In this document: piece after piece, positions 1 through 6,603 of the stretch
Position numbering within the stretch: position 1 is the first letter of the stretch
Layout of the letters: every line of letters starts with the position of its first letter
Assembly (NCBI GenBank): GCA_944376035.1
Contig: CALWBJ010000094.1
Location: 1 to 9,281, forward strand
Direction of reading: 5' to 3'
DNA from: an uncultured Clostridia bacterium
GTDB lineage: Bacteria > Bacillota > Clostridia > Christensenellales > Borkfalkiaceae
Length of the DNA stretch: 9,281 nucleotides
Made by a program: the position numbers and the translations under genes
Notes under the pieces: generated by a model
Seen by the model: only the letters and a program-made list of their open reading frames with translations
The model's database searches: none
Told to the model about the DNA's origin: nothing

Positions 1-42
1 ATTTATAAATCATCAGAAACCGGGGAAAGAGTTTATCTGTAA
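1..42 (+). CDS. 3' end of an upstream gene (partial, unidentified)
   Basis: Frame 1 is open from the first base and reads IYKSSETGERVYL before a TAA stop at 40-42. It ends 19 bases before the next start codon, a normal within-operon gap, and no terminator hairpin lies between. This suggests the first GH20-like gene is cotranscribed with whatever precedes it. Thirteen residues are too few to name a family. Frame 2 is also open to a stop at 43-45, so even the reading frame is a judgement from spacing and residue composition. Confidence 0.4.
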   Translation: MYKSSETGERVYL

Positions 43-61
43 TTAAAATTTAAGGAGAAGT

Positions 62-1960
62 ATGTCTTTTGAAATAGTATGTGCGCAAATAGATCTTGCG
101 CGCCAAAAAGAAAATTTTACATATATAAAATCTTACTTTGATAAAGCGAAGGCTTGGGGATATAATTACATTCTTATATATTTACAACATGTAGTAAGGA
201 CATCTCAGAATAGTTTTTTTGATAAGGAAAAGACATATTCCAAGGCTGAAATAAAGAAAATAGTTGAATATGCCGAAAAAATCGGTTTAAAAGTGATACC
301 TTCATTGCATAATCTTTCCTATATGGGAGGATTTATCGAACATGATGAATTTAAACATTTTTCAGAAGGGGAGAGTCGGTGGGACGACGAAGGAACGGGA
401 AAACTTGCAGATTCTGCATGTCTTTCAAATCCGAAGTGGTATCCGTTCATAGAGAAATATCTTACTGAGGTAATAGAATTATTTCCCAACAGTGAGTATG
501 TTCACATGAATATGGACGAACAATTTGAATTTGCGATATGTGACAAATGTATGGAGCGCGTTAAAAAGGGAGAGACAAAGGACTCCATGTTTTTGGAACA
601 TATTATACACACTAATAATTTTATAAAACGACTTGGCAAAACCATGATGATAGGCGATGACTGGTTTGAGTACAGCGATATAGTTGACAAATTGCCTCGT
701 GATATAATTTTGACTCCATGGCACTATGTTTATATGAGCCATGAGCCTAACGGACACTGGACCAACAGGATAAAGAAAGACTGGTTGAAATTATATGACG
801 AGTTAGGTTTCAGATATGTTTGTCTGTTTTATTCCCATCGCGCTTCCTCGGTATATAATATTGATACATTCACGAGATACATAGAAAAGCATAATGCAAT
901 GGGAGTTATGGCTACTGCATGGTGCAGAAACGACTCGTTTTATGAAGGTGCATTTCCTTATATGGCTTATGCGGCTGCACGTTGGAACGGTATTGCTCAT
1001 ACTCGAGAAGACGGGATAAAGATATACTCGGATTTGTTGGGTGGGGATTTAATACTTGCAAAGTTGATATATTCACTGGGCATTGTAGAGATTGCCCCTG
1101 ACTTTGACCCTGTAAATTATGGTGTTAACGATACTATAACACTTTATAATTACAGAACGATGTTGGAGTCTGCGCTCGAAATAATTCGCAAACGGAAAGC
1201 AAAACTTAAAGGGCTTGCAAAAGATATCGCTACTGATATTTATGATTACATATATGAAATATATCTGAACGCTTTACTTTGTAAATTATCAGAAAAAATA
1301 TTTGATAATTATGATGGCAAAGAAATGAATCTCCCTGCACTTACGGAAGATGCGGATATTATTGAGAGAGGCTATGAAGAAATAAGAGAGAACGGAGAAA
1401 AACTCTGGAAAAAGTATCGTAAAGGTATAGTAAGCAGAGACAGAACTTTTGAGGGAAAATTTGATTTTCGCAAAAATGCGCTTGAAAAAATAAAGACAGA
1501 ACTGAAAAACAACGAAAAAAAAGGCGTGTTATTTTTAAATTACATGTATGTTGAAACATATAACACTGTTCGTAATACTATTAAAATAAAGTATATCGGT
1601 AAAGAAGAAAAACTTGTATTTAAAGGATATCTTAAACCGAAAGAAAGTCTATTTGAAGTGGGCGGTTCATTCTGTTCAAGGATAGCAACAGAAGATAGGG
1701 AGATAGAATATATTAAATTCGGATCATACGGTGAAGGTGCATTTTATCCTCAGAATTTCCGATATTATGCAAAAGGAAAAAAGTATATAGCGGAAAGAGT
1801 GGAAGTAATACACGGAAAAGTTGTCAATCCGGAAAAAGTACTGTTTAATGATACAAGATTTGCCGAAATGGGTTACGAAAACGGAATAGACCATGTTAAT
1901 GATATGAGTTTATCCAAAGAACTGCACGAAATAAAAATATATTTTTCAAGGTTAAAGTAG
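62..1960 (+). CDS. GH20-like glycoside hydrolase (beta-N-acetylhexosaminidase family), paralogue 1
   Basis: A 632-residue protein probably acting as a cytoplasmic exo-glycosidase on N-acetylhexosaminides or related sugars. Residues 1-330 read as a (beta/alpha)8 barrel of the GH20 type. Supporting signals are the Asp-Glu pair D152-E153 after a beta strand (VHMNMDE, compare the family HxGxDE motif), DDWF at 199-202, W220 in TPWHY, and W287 with N290 and E295 in AWCRNDSFYEG. The order resembles that of streptococcal GcnA-type GH20 enzymes as I recall them, but the N-terminal non-catalytic domain is absent. Residues about 340-485 look helical and lysine-rich; 488-632 look beta-rich. There is no signal peptide or membrane segment. 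C160 and C163 form a CxxC just after the catalytic pair. The start is supported by AAGGAG at 52-57, spacing 4. It shares clear full-length similarity with the next gene. Odd: glycine 198 and asparagine 150 replace W and G of the paralogue. Substrate is unknown. Confidence 0.82.
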   Translation: MSFEIVCAQIDLARQKENFTYIKSYFDKAKAWGYNYILIYLQHVVRTSQNSFFDKEKTYSKAEIKKIVEYAEKIGLKVIPSLHNLSYMGGFIEHDEFKHFSEGESRWDDEGTGKLADSACLSNPKWYPFIEKYLTEVIELFPNSEYVHMNMDEQFEFAICDKCMERVKKGETKDSMFLEHIIHTNNFIKRLGKTMMIGDDWFEYSDIVDKLPRDIILTPWHYVYMSHEPNGHWTNRIKKDWLKLYDELGFRYVCLFYSHRASSVYNIDTFTRYIEKHNAMGVMATAWCRNDSFYEGAFPYMAYAAARWNGIAHTREDGIKIYSDLLGGDLILAKLIYSLGIVEIAPDFDPVNYGVNDTITLYNYRTMLESALEIIRKRKAKLKGLAKDIATDIYDYIYEIYLNALLCKLSEKIFDNYDGKEMNLPALTEDADIIERGYEEIRENGEKLWKKYRKGIVSRDRTFEGKFDFRKNALEKIKTELKNNEKKGVLFLNYMYVETYNTVRNTIKIKYIGKEEKLVFKGYLKPKESLFEVGGSFCSRIATEDREIEYIKFGSYGEGAFYPQNFRYYAKGKKYIAERVEVIHGKVVNPEKVLFNDTRFAEMGYENGIDHVNDMSLSKELHEIKIYFSRLK

Positions 1961-1968
1961 GCGTTGAT

Positions 1969-3852
1969 ATGGAACTGAAAATTAAGTGTTTGCAGTTGGA
2001 TCTGGCAAGACAGAAAGAAAGATACGATTATATAAAAAAATATTTTGATTTTGCAAAAGATTGCGGTTATAATACCGTGATGATTTATTTGGAAAATGTA
2101 GTAAAAACAGAAGATACGCAATTTTTTCTGGACGAGCAATCCTATACGGTGAAAGAGATGGAAGAGATAGTGAATTATGCTCATCAAATAGGTTTAGACG
2201 TTATACCATATCTTCAGAATCTATCGTATTTGGAAAAATTTTTTAAATATTCTCAGTTCAGTCACTTTTCGGAAGGTACAGGAAGATTTGGGGGAATGTC
2301 TGGCACGGCATGCCTCTGTAAGAAAGACGAATTCTATCCGTTTATAGATAAATACATAAAAGATGTTGTGTCTGTTTTTAAATACAGTAAATATGTAAAT
2401 ATGGGATTTGACGAGCAGTTTAACTTTGCTATCTGCGATGAATGCATGAAGAGGGTACGTCAAGGCGAAAGTAAGGATGAAATGCTTTTAGAGCACATAT
2501 TACATACAAATGAACTGATTAAATCGCTTGGCAAGACGATGCTTATGTGGGATGATTGGTTTGAATATTCCGATATTGTAGAAAGGTTGCCGAGAGATAT
2601 TATTTTACTTTCATGGCATTATATATTCATGAGCGATGAACCGAACGGGCATTGGACAAACCGCATAAAAAAAGATTGGTTTGCATATTATGACAGACTT
2701 GGATTTAAATATATGATTGCCGTTTATGCACATAGGGCTTCATCGGTATATAATGTTGATACTTTTGTAAATTACGCGAAAAAGCATAATCCATATGGTG
2801 CGATAACAACTGTATGGTGCAGGAACGATTCATTTTATGAAGGTGCTTTTCCGTTTATTGCTTACGCAGGCGCTATGTGGAACAATAGGATAAATTGTGA
2901 AGCAGACAGAATAAAAGTTTTTTCCGGATTGTTAAACGGTGATGAAGATCTGGCTAAACTATTACTTATGTTAAATGTAGTAGAGGTGTTTCCGAATTTT
3001 GATCCTCTGAATTATTGTGGAAATGACACTATAATGCTGTCCTATTATCGTCACACTCTCGGATACTTTACGAAGCAAATAAAGATGAGAGCAGCAAAAC
3101 TTTCCGGTCTGGCAAAGGATATTATTACAGATATATATGATTATATGTTTGAAATTTATCTTAATATGAGACTTTGCAAATTAAGTGAAAAAATATTCGA
3201 TAATTATGACGGTAAAAAAACGGATCTACCGTTATTTGTAGGTGAGGTAGAAGAGATTGCTCGCGGCTATGAAGAGATAAGAAATAACGGCAGAGCACTT
3301 TGGAAAAAATACCGTGAAGGGATAAAAAGCAGGGAAAACAGTTTTGAACAAAAGTTCGATACAAGAGCGGAAAAATTAAGTAAAATAATTAAAGGATTGA
3401 AAGAAAATCGCAGGAAAGGCGTACTATTTATAAATTATACCGGCGCAGAATTTTACTATACCGTAAACAATATTATTAAGGTTAAATATAAAGACGGAGA
3501 TGAAGAAGAAATCTTCAACGGTGCATTGAAACCTTTTGAAAGTTTATTTGAGACGACGGGCACTATCGGAGTGCGCGTAGCATTTGAAGACAAAGAAATA
3601 GAATATGTAAAATTTGCTGCATACGGGGAAGGTGCATTTTGTTTGCAAAATTTAAGATATTATGCAAAAGGGGAGAAGTATACCGCTTATGAAGTTAAGG
3701 TTACAAAAGGAAAAGTGCAGAATGCGGAAAAAATTCTTTATGATGATTCAAGATTTGCAGTATTTGGTTATGATGACGGAAAAGCCCATTTTAACGATAT
3801 TGGACTAAGTAGAGAAATTCATGAAGTAGAAATAAAATTTAAAAGGCTATAA
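1969..3852 (+). CDS. GH20-like glycoside hydrolase (beta-N-acetylhexosaminidase family), paralogue 2
   Basis: A 627-residue tandem paralogue of the preceding gene, more than half identical by eye and collinear throughout with an offset of about four residues. It keeps the presumed catalytic pair D148-E149 in VNMGFDE, which is closer to the GH20 consensus than paralogue 1. It also has W194 in MLMWDDWF, W216 in LSWHY, and W283 with N286 and E291 in VWCRNDSFYEG. CxxC is at C156/C159. As in its neighbour, a barrel (1-325), a helical region and a beta-rich tail (about 484-627) follow one another, and there is no signal peptide, so a cytoplasmic location is expected. It starts 8 bases after the previous stop with only a weak AGG at 1959-1961, which suggests translational coupling. 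Transcription probably ends at the hairpin just downstream. Function is inferred from fold-level motifs; the substrate could be a hexosaminide or another sugar handled by GH20 relatives. Confidence 0.83.
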   Translation: MELKIKCLQLDLARQKERYDYIKKYFDFAKDCGYNTVMIYLENVVKTEDTQFFLDEQSYTVKEMEEIVNYAHQIGLDVIPYLQNLSYLEKFFKYSQFSHFSEGTGRFGGMSGTACLCKKDEFYPFIDKYIKDVVSVFKYSKYVNMGFDEQFNFAICDECMKRVRQGESKDEMLLEHILHTNELIKSLGKTMLMWDDWFEYSDIVERLPRDIILLSWHYIFMSDEPNGHWTNRIKKDWFAYYDRLGFKYMIAVYAHRASSVYNVDTFVNYAKKHNPYGAITTVWCRNDSFYEGAFPFIAYAGAMWNNRINCEADRIKVFSGLLNGDEDLAKLLLMLNVVEVFPNFDPLNYCGNDTIMLSYYRHTLGYFTKQIKMRAAKLSGLAKDIITDIYDYMFEIYLNMRLCKLSEKIFDNYDGKKTDLPLFVGEVEEIARGYEEIRNNGRALWKKYREGIKSRENSFEQKFDTRAEKLSKIIKGLKENRRKGVLFINYTGAEFYYTVNNIIKVKYKDGDEEEIFNGALKPFESLFETTGTIGVRVAFEDKEIEYVKFAAYGEGAFCLQNLRYYAKGEKYTAYEVKVTKGKVQNAEKILYDDSRFAVFGYDDGKAHFNDIGLSREIHEVEIKFKRL

Positions 3853-3862
3853 TTGTAGTAAA

Positions 3863-3899
3863 AAAATAGCGCATTATAAATTTTTTAATGCGCTATTTT
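3863..3899. terminator. Bidirectional intrinsic terminator between GH20-like gene and araC-type gene
   Basis: A perfect 14-bp inverted repeat: left arm AAAATAGCGCATTA at 3863-3876, right arm TAATGCGCTATTTT at 3886-3899, with a 9-base T-rich loop. On the - strand it is followed by seven T's (complement of 3860-3866). On the + strand the arm ends in TTTT followed by ATATTTTT. It lies 10 bases after the stop of the second GH20-like gene, and its right arm contains the stop codon (complement of 3893-3895) of the convergent regulator, so one hairpin can end both transcripts. Confidence 0.88.
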
Positions 3900-4684
3900 A
3901 TATTTTTATCTTCTTCAGGATTTATATCAAGGAACTTTTTGTATTGTCTGAAAAAAGTTGAATAATCGTTGTAGGTACAAATAATGGCGGCTTCTGTCGG
4001 CGCCATACCTGATTTTATAAGTTTTTGTGCATACAAAATTCGTTTCATGTTTATATACTTTGTACAACTGATTCCTAAATTTTTTTTAAAAACGTGCGAA
4101 ACCCACGATTCGGAAACGAAAAAATTCTTTGAAATGTCTTCAATGCTTAAAGATTTTGTAATGTTATCATCAATAAAACGAATTATTTTGGAAAAAGTAT
4201 TGTTAAAAAGATTATTTACGGCAGCACTTTGTTCTTGATGCTGAGATAAGCATAAAATAACAAGTTCAATAGTTTTTGATATTGCAAAAACAGTTTTTGT
4301 AATGTTTGAATTATCCAGTAGAGATTTTACATTCATAAGGTAACTTTCTACGTGTGAATCGTCTTTTATATGGAATTTCACAGGTAGAGAATTAGCAATT
4401 TTTAATATATCTTTTGAAATATAATTTTCCGGAAAGTCAATGACAAGGCGCTCGTAAGATGTGTTAGAATTGAGTTTTACGCGATGAAAAACGGTGGGCC
4501 TGATAAGCATTAGATCGTTTTCTTCAAGGTTAAACATATTGTCTCCGACAATAAAATTAGCATCGCCGTTTATAAAATAATAAATTTCCCATTCGTTATG
4601 CATATGTTTAGGGAAATAAATATCTTTCGGCGCGTCAGAGAGTTTATGTTCGAAACTTAAAGTTTTGTAATTAAAAATATTCAT
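3893..4684 (-). CDS. AraC family transcriptional regulator (sugar-sensing type)
   Basis: A 263-residue regulator. The N-terminal part is a cupin-like sensor: HMHNEWEIYYFINGD at 27-41 carries the H-x-H...E-I-x-Y...G pattern, and LIRPTVFHR at 60-68 supplies the downstream P...H. The C-terminal AraC DNA-binding domain covers about 165-255. Its first helix-turn-helix is around SIEDISKNFFVSESWVSHVF and its second around TEAAIICTYNDYSTFFRQYKKF. The final motif is INPEED instead of the usual G-x-S-P-x-x-Y-R, a small divergence. The gene is divergent from the transporter operon and convergent with the GH20-like pair, so it most likely activates sugar uptake in response to a ligand bound by the cupin. 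The intergenic region carries an AraC-type tandem repeat. No Shine-Dalgarno precedes the ATG at 4684-4682, and the -10 position predicts a leaderless transcript. The next internal ATG (codon 28) would remove part of the cupin, so the upstream start is preferred. Confidence 0.93.
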   Translation of the reverse strand: MNIFNYKTLSFEHKLSDAPKDIYFPKHMHNEWEIYYFINGDANFIVGDNMFNLEENDLMLIRPTVFHRVKLNSNTSYERLVIDFPENYISKDILKIANSLPVKFHIKDDSHVESYLMNVKSLLDNSNITKTVFAISKTIELVILCLSQHQEQSAAVNNLFNNTFSKIIRFIDDNITKSLSIEDISKNFFVSESWVSHVFKKNLGISCTKYINMKRILYAQKLIKSGMAPTEAAIICTYNDYSTFFRQYKKFLDINPEEDKNIK

Positions 4685-4690
4685 GATTTT

Positions 4691-4719
4691 ATTATATCTT
4701 AAAAATGCAAAAAATGCAA
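4691..4719 (-). promoter_or_regulatory. Predicted promoter of the AraC-type regulator, leaderless
   Basis: On the - strand a perfect TATAAT occupies 4696-4691, and TTGCAT at 4719-4714 can act as a -35 with a 17-base spacer. Six bases separate the -10 from the ATG at 4684, so a standard start point falls on the A of the start codon. The -35 lies inside the upstream copy of the 21-bp tandem repeat, which would allow the regulator to repress itself. The -35 matches consensus at only three positions. Confidence 0.6.
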
Positions 4720-4747
4720 TGTATTTTGCAATATTTGCTATTTATTT
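4706..4747 (+). repeat. 21-bp tandem direct repeat, probable AraC-type operator
   Basis: Two adjacent 21-bp copies, 4706-4726 and 4727-4747, match at 16 of 21 positions. Each begins with TGCAA (4706-4710, 4727-4731) and has a second TGC(A/T)A nine bases in (4715-4719, 4736-4740), ending in TATTT or TATTT-like T-rich sequence. AraC family proteins bind two successive major grooves per monomer, and direct half-sites 21 bp apart (two helical turns) are known from the E. coli AraC I1-I2 site. The downstream copy reaches the -35 region of the transporter promoter; the upstream copy covers the -35 of the regulator promoter. Regulator binding here is inference. Confidence 0.65.
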
Positions 4748-4769
4748 GAAATTATAATGCTGATATAAT
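4741..4769 (+). promoter_or_regulatory. Predicted promoter of the transporter operon
   Basis: An extended -10, TGATATAAT at 4761-4769, predicts a start near 4776 and a leader of about 30 bases. At a 17-base spacing the -35 position (4741-4746) reads TTTATT, a poor match. A strong -10 with a weak -35 next to an activator-type repeat is the usual layout of an activator-dependent promoter. A second TATAAT at 4753-4758 has no suitable -35 and is a less likely alternative. Confidence 0.6.
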
Positions 4770-4805
4770 AAAATTGCAACGATAATAAAATAAGGAGTAT
4801 TTTAA

Positions 4806-6590
4806 ATGATGAAAAAATCGGCTGCGAAAATTATATCCTTTATTCTGGTGCTTATAACTCTTCTCGGCTTTGGCCTTGGTTGCGGAGGAGGTACAGAAGA
4901 CAATAAGAATAAGATAGTACTGAACGTTGAGTATTTTGACGGTGGATTCGGTCGTGAGTGGCTGGAAAATGCTGCGGAGGAGTTTGAAGCGCTTTATGAA
5001 GACTATACTGTGGGCACTAAGACAGGCGTAGTTATTGAACTTGATGGATCCAGGCAGACCGGTCAGAACGTTTACGATGCATACAGCCTTATGAACAACG
5101 AGATATTTTTTACCGAGCAGGTTTTGAATTACTATGATTTTGTAAATAAAGATTATCTTTTGGACATAAGCGATATTATGACGGAAGTTATTGCTGAACA
5201 GGGACATTCGATAGAGAGCGTAATGGATGAGGAGTTAAAACAATTTTACGGAGTTGAAGAAAACGGAGAGACTCATTATTATGCCATTCCTCAGGCAAGT
5301 TCTTTCTGCGGACTGATATATGATGAAGAATTTTTCTTTAACAACGGATTATTTCTTACCAAAGAATATGACAATGTTGCGCAGGGTACGGTGATAAATC
5401 CCGGCAGCGCATACATTATAGGGAATATAAAGAATAAAAATTCAAACGGAAAATATTACTCTTTGGTTACCGAAGATGGTCAAGCGTATTATAAAACCGC
5501 AGCAGACGAAAACGGAAATACCTATTATCTTTCTATGGGGCCTGACGGCGAATACGGTACATACGATGACGGTCAACCTGCTACGTACGAGGAGTTTTTC
5601 AGACTTTGCCATTATATGAAGACATATAAAAATATCTATCCGTTTATTATGATGGGTGATGGCGCTGGTTATATCGACTGGTTTTTGGATCAGTTGTTTG
5701 CGGATTACGAAGGCAAGGGAGAGGCGTTAAAGAATTTTACTTTTGAGGGGCAGGCAAAAAATCTTATATCTGTTGATGAAAGCGGCAACATAACAAAACT
5801 TCCGGCAGTAACACTTAATCCCGAAGAAAAAGGCGACAACGCTATGATAACAAAGAGCGCGGGAAGATATTATGCATTAAAATTTTATGAAAATATGGTC
5901 AAGGGCGGTGCAGGCGGCTGGTTGCATCCAGACTGGAACAGAAATTCTTCTCAGTTTGATGCTCAACTTGATTTTATGCTTTCTATAAAGACGGGAGAGA
6001 CAAAGGCGGCGTTTTTGATTGACGGCGTATGGTGGGAAGAAGAGTCTAAGACGAATTTTAAGAATCTCGAATCGGCATATGGCGAAAAATATAAAAAAGA
6101 AAACAGGCACTTCAAATTATTTTCGCTTCCTAAGGCAAGTAAGGAACTTGTCGGAACGGAAAGGGTTGTAATGGACACAGGTTATTATGCTTCGTTCATT
6201 CTGAATTCGATAGCGGAAGAAAAGGTTGAGATTGCAAAGAAATTCCTGCAATATTGCTATACTGACGCCAAGAATAAAGAATTCACAATGATAACCGGAG
6301 TGCCGCGCGGTTTTACATACGAGTTGTCGGATGAAGAATACGCTTCTATGAGTACATTCGGCCAAAGTATATGGGATATGGTAAGGTCGGGAAATGCCAC
6401 TATAATGTACCCGCAATCTACAAGCAAGTATTATCTTGACAGGGTACGGGCGCTGCAACCCGGAATGTATTTCTATACCAAAGTAAACAACATGAGTTAT
6501 GATAATATTCAGGAGGTAATAGAAGAAAAGAATATAAGCGCCGAGCAAGCGTTTAACGGAATTTACCTGTATCAGGAGAGCAGGTATTGA
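4806..6590 (+). CDS. ABC transporter extracellular solute-binding lipoprotein (carbohydrate, family 1)
   Basis: A 594-residue substrate-binding protein of a carbohydrate ABC importer. The N-terminus MMKKSAAKIISF plus a hydrophobic stretch ends in GLGC, so C26 is the likely lipidated cysteine; the lipobox is imperfect, with G at -3. A glycine-rich linker follows, then the typical opening of a type-1 sugar-binding protein (LNVEYFDGGFGREWLENAAEEFEALYEDYTV). Conserved-looking segments include the hinge region around IPQASSFCGLIYDEEFFFNNG and GVWWEEESK. It is longer than the 400-450 residues usual for the family. Extra sequence at about 198-258 is rich in D, G, N and Y and includes GPDGEYGTYDDGQP (245-258). 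Start: AAGGAG at 4792-4797, spacing 8; a second ATG follows immediately. It is first in an operon with two permeases. The ligand is not readable from sequence; an oligosaccharide is the likeliest guess. Confidence 0.92.
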   Translation: MMKKSAAKIISFILVLITLLGFGLGCGGGTEDNKNKIVLNVEYFDGGFGREWLENAAEEFEALYEDYTVGTKTGVVIELDGSRQTGQNVYDAYSLMNNEIFFTEQVLNYYDFVNKDYLLDISDIMTEVIAEQGHSIESVMDEELKQFYGVEENGETHYYAIPQASSFCGLIYDEEFFFNNGLFLTKEYDNVAQGTVINPGSAYIIGNIKNKNSNGKYYSLVTEDGQAYYKTAADENGNTYYLSMGPDGEYGTYDDGQPATYEEFFRLCHYMKTYKNIYPFIMMGDGAGYIDWFLDQLFADYEGKGEALKNFTFEGQAKNLISVDESGNITKLPAVTLNPEEKGDNAMITKSAGRYYALKFYENMVKGGAGGWLHPDWNRNSSQFDAQLDFMLSIKTGETKAAFLIDGVWWEEESKTNFKNLESAYGEKYKKENRHFKLFSLPKASKELVGTERVVMDTGYYASFILNSIAEEKVEIAKKFLQYCYTDAKNKEFTMITGVPRGFTYELSDEEYASMSTFGQSIWDMVRSGNATIMYPQSTSKYYLDRVRALQPGMYFYTKVNNMSYDNIQEVIEEKNISAEQAFNGIYLYQESRY

Positions 6591-6603
6591 TTAGGGTGAA
6601 GAG

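Noticed and set aside
1873..2187. 104-codon open frame on the - strand across the junction of the two GH20-like genes
   Set aside because: It is antisense to two well-supported genes, rich in F, I and H as expected from AT-rich reverse translation, without a start signal.
62..3852. Recent duplication or mobile repeat
   Set aside because: The paralogues have many silent and amino-acid differences and no flanking repeats or transposase, so the duplication is old.
3984..4238. 84-codon open frame on the + strand
   Set aside because: It lies entirely antisense to the regulator gene, has no ribosome binding site, and its product has no recognisable features.
4746..4769. TTGAAA at 4746-4751 as the -35 of the transporter promoter
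   Set aside because: Only 12 bases separate it from the extended -10 at 4764-4769 and one base from the TATAAT at 4753-4758, outside the workable range.
4774..4779. A further TTGCAA near the predicted transcription start, as another operator core
   Set aside because: It is not in the 9/12/21-bp phase of the upstream cores and such a short motif is expected by chance in this AT-rich stretch.
4752..5207. 151-codon open frame on the - strand
   Set aside because: It is antisense to the 5' part of the binding-protein gene and would run into its promoter; composition looks like a reverse-strand shadow.
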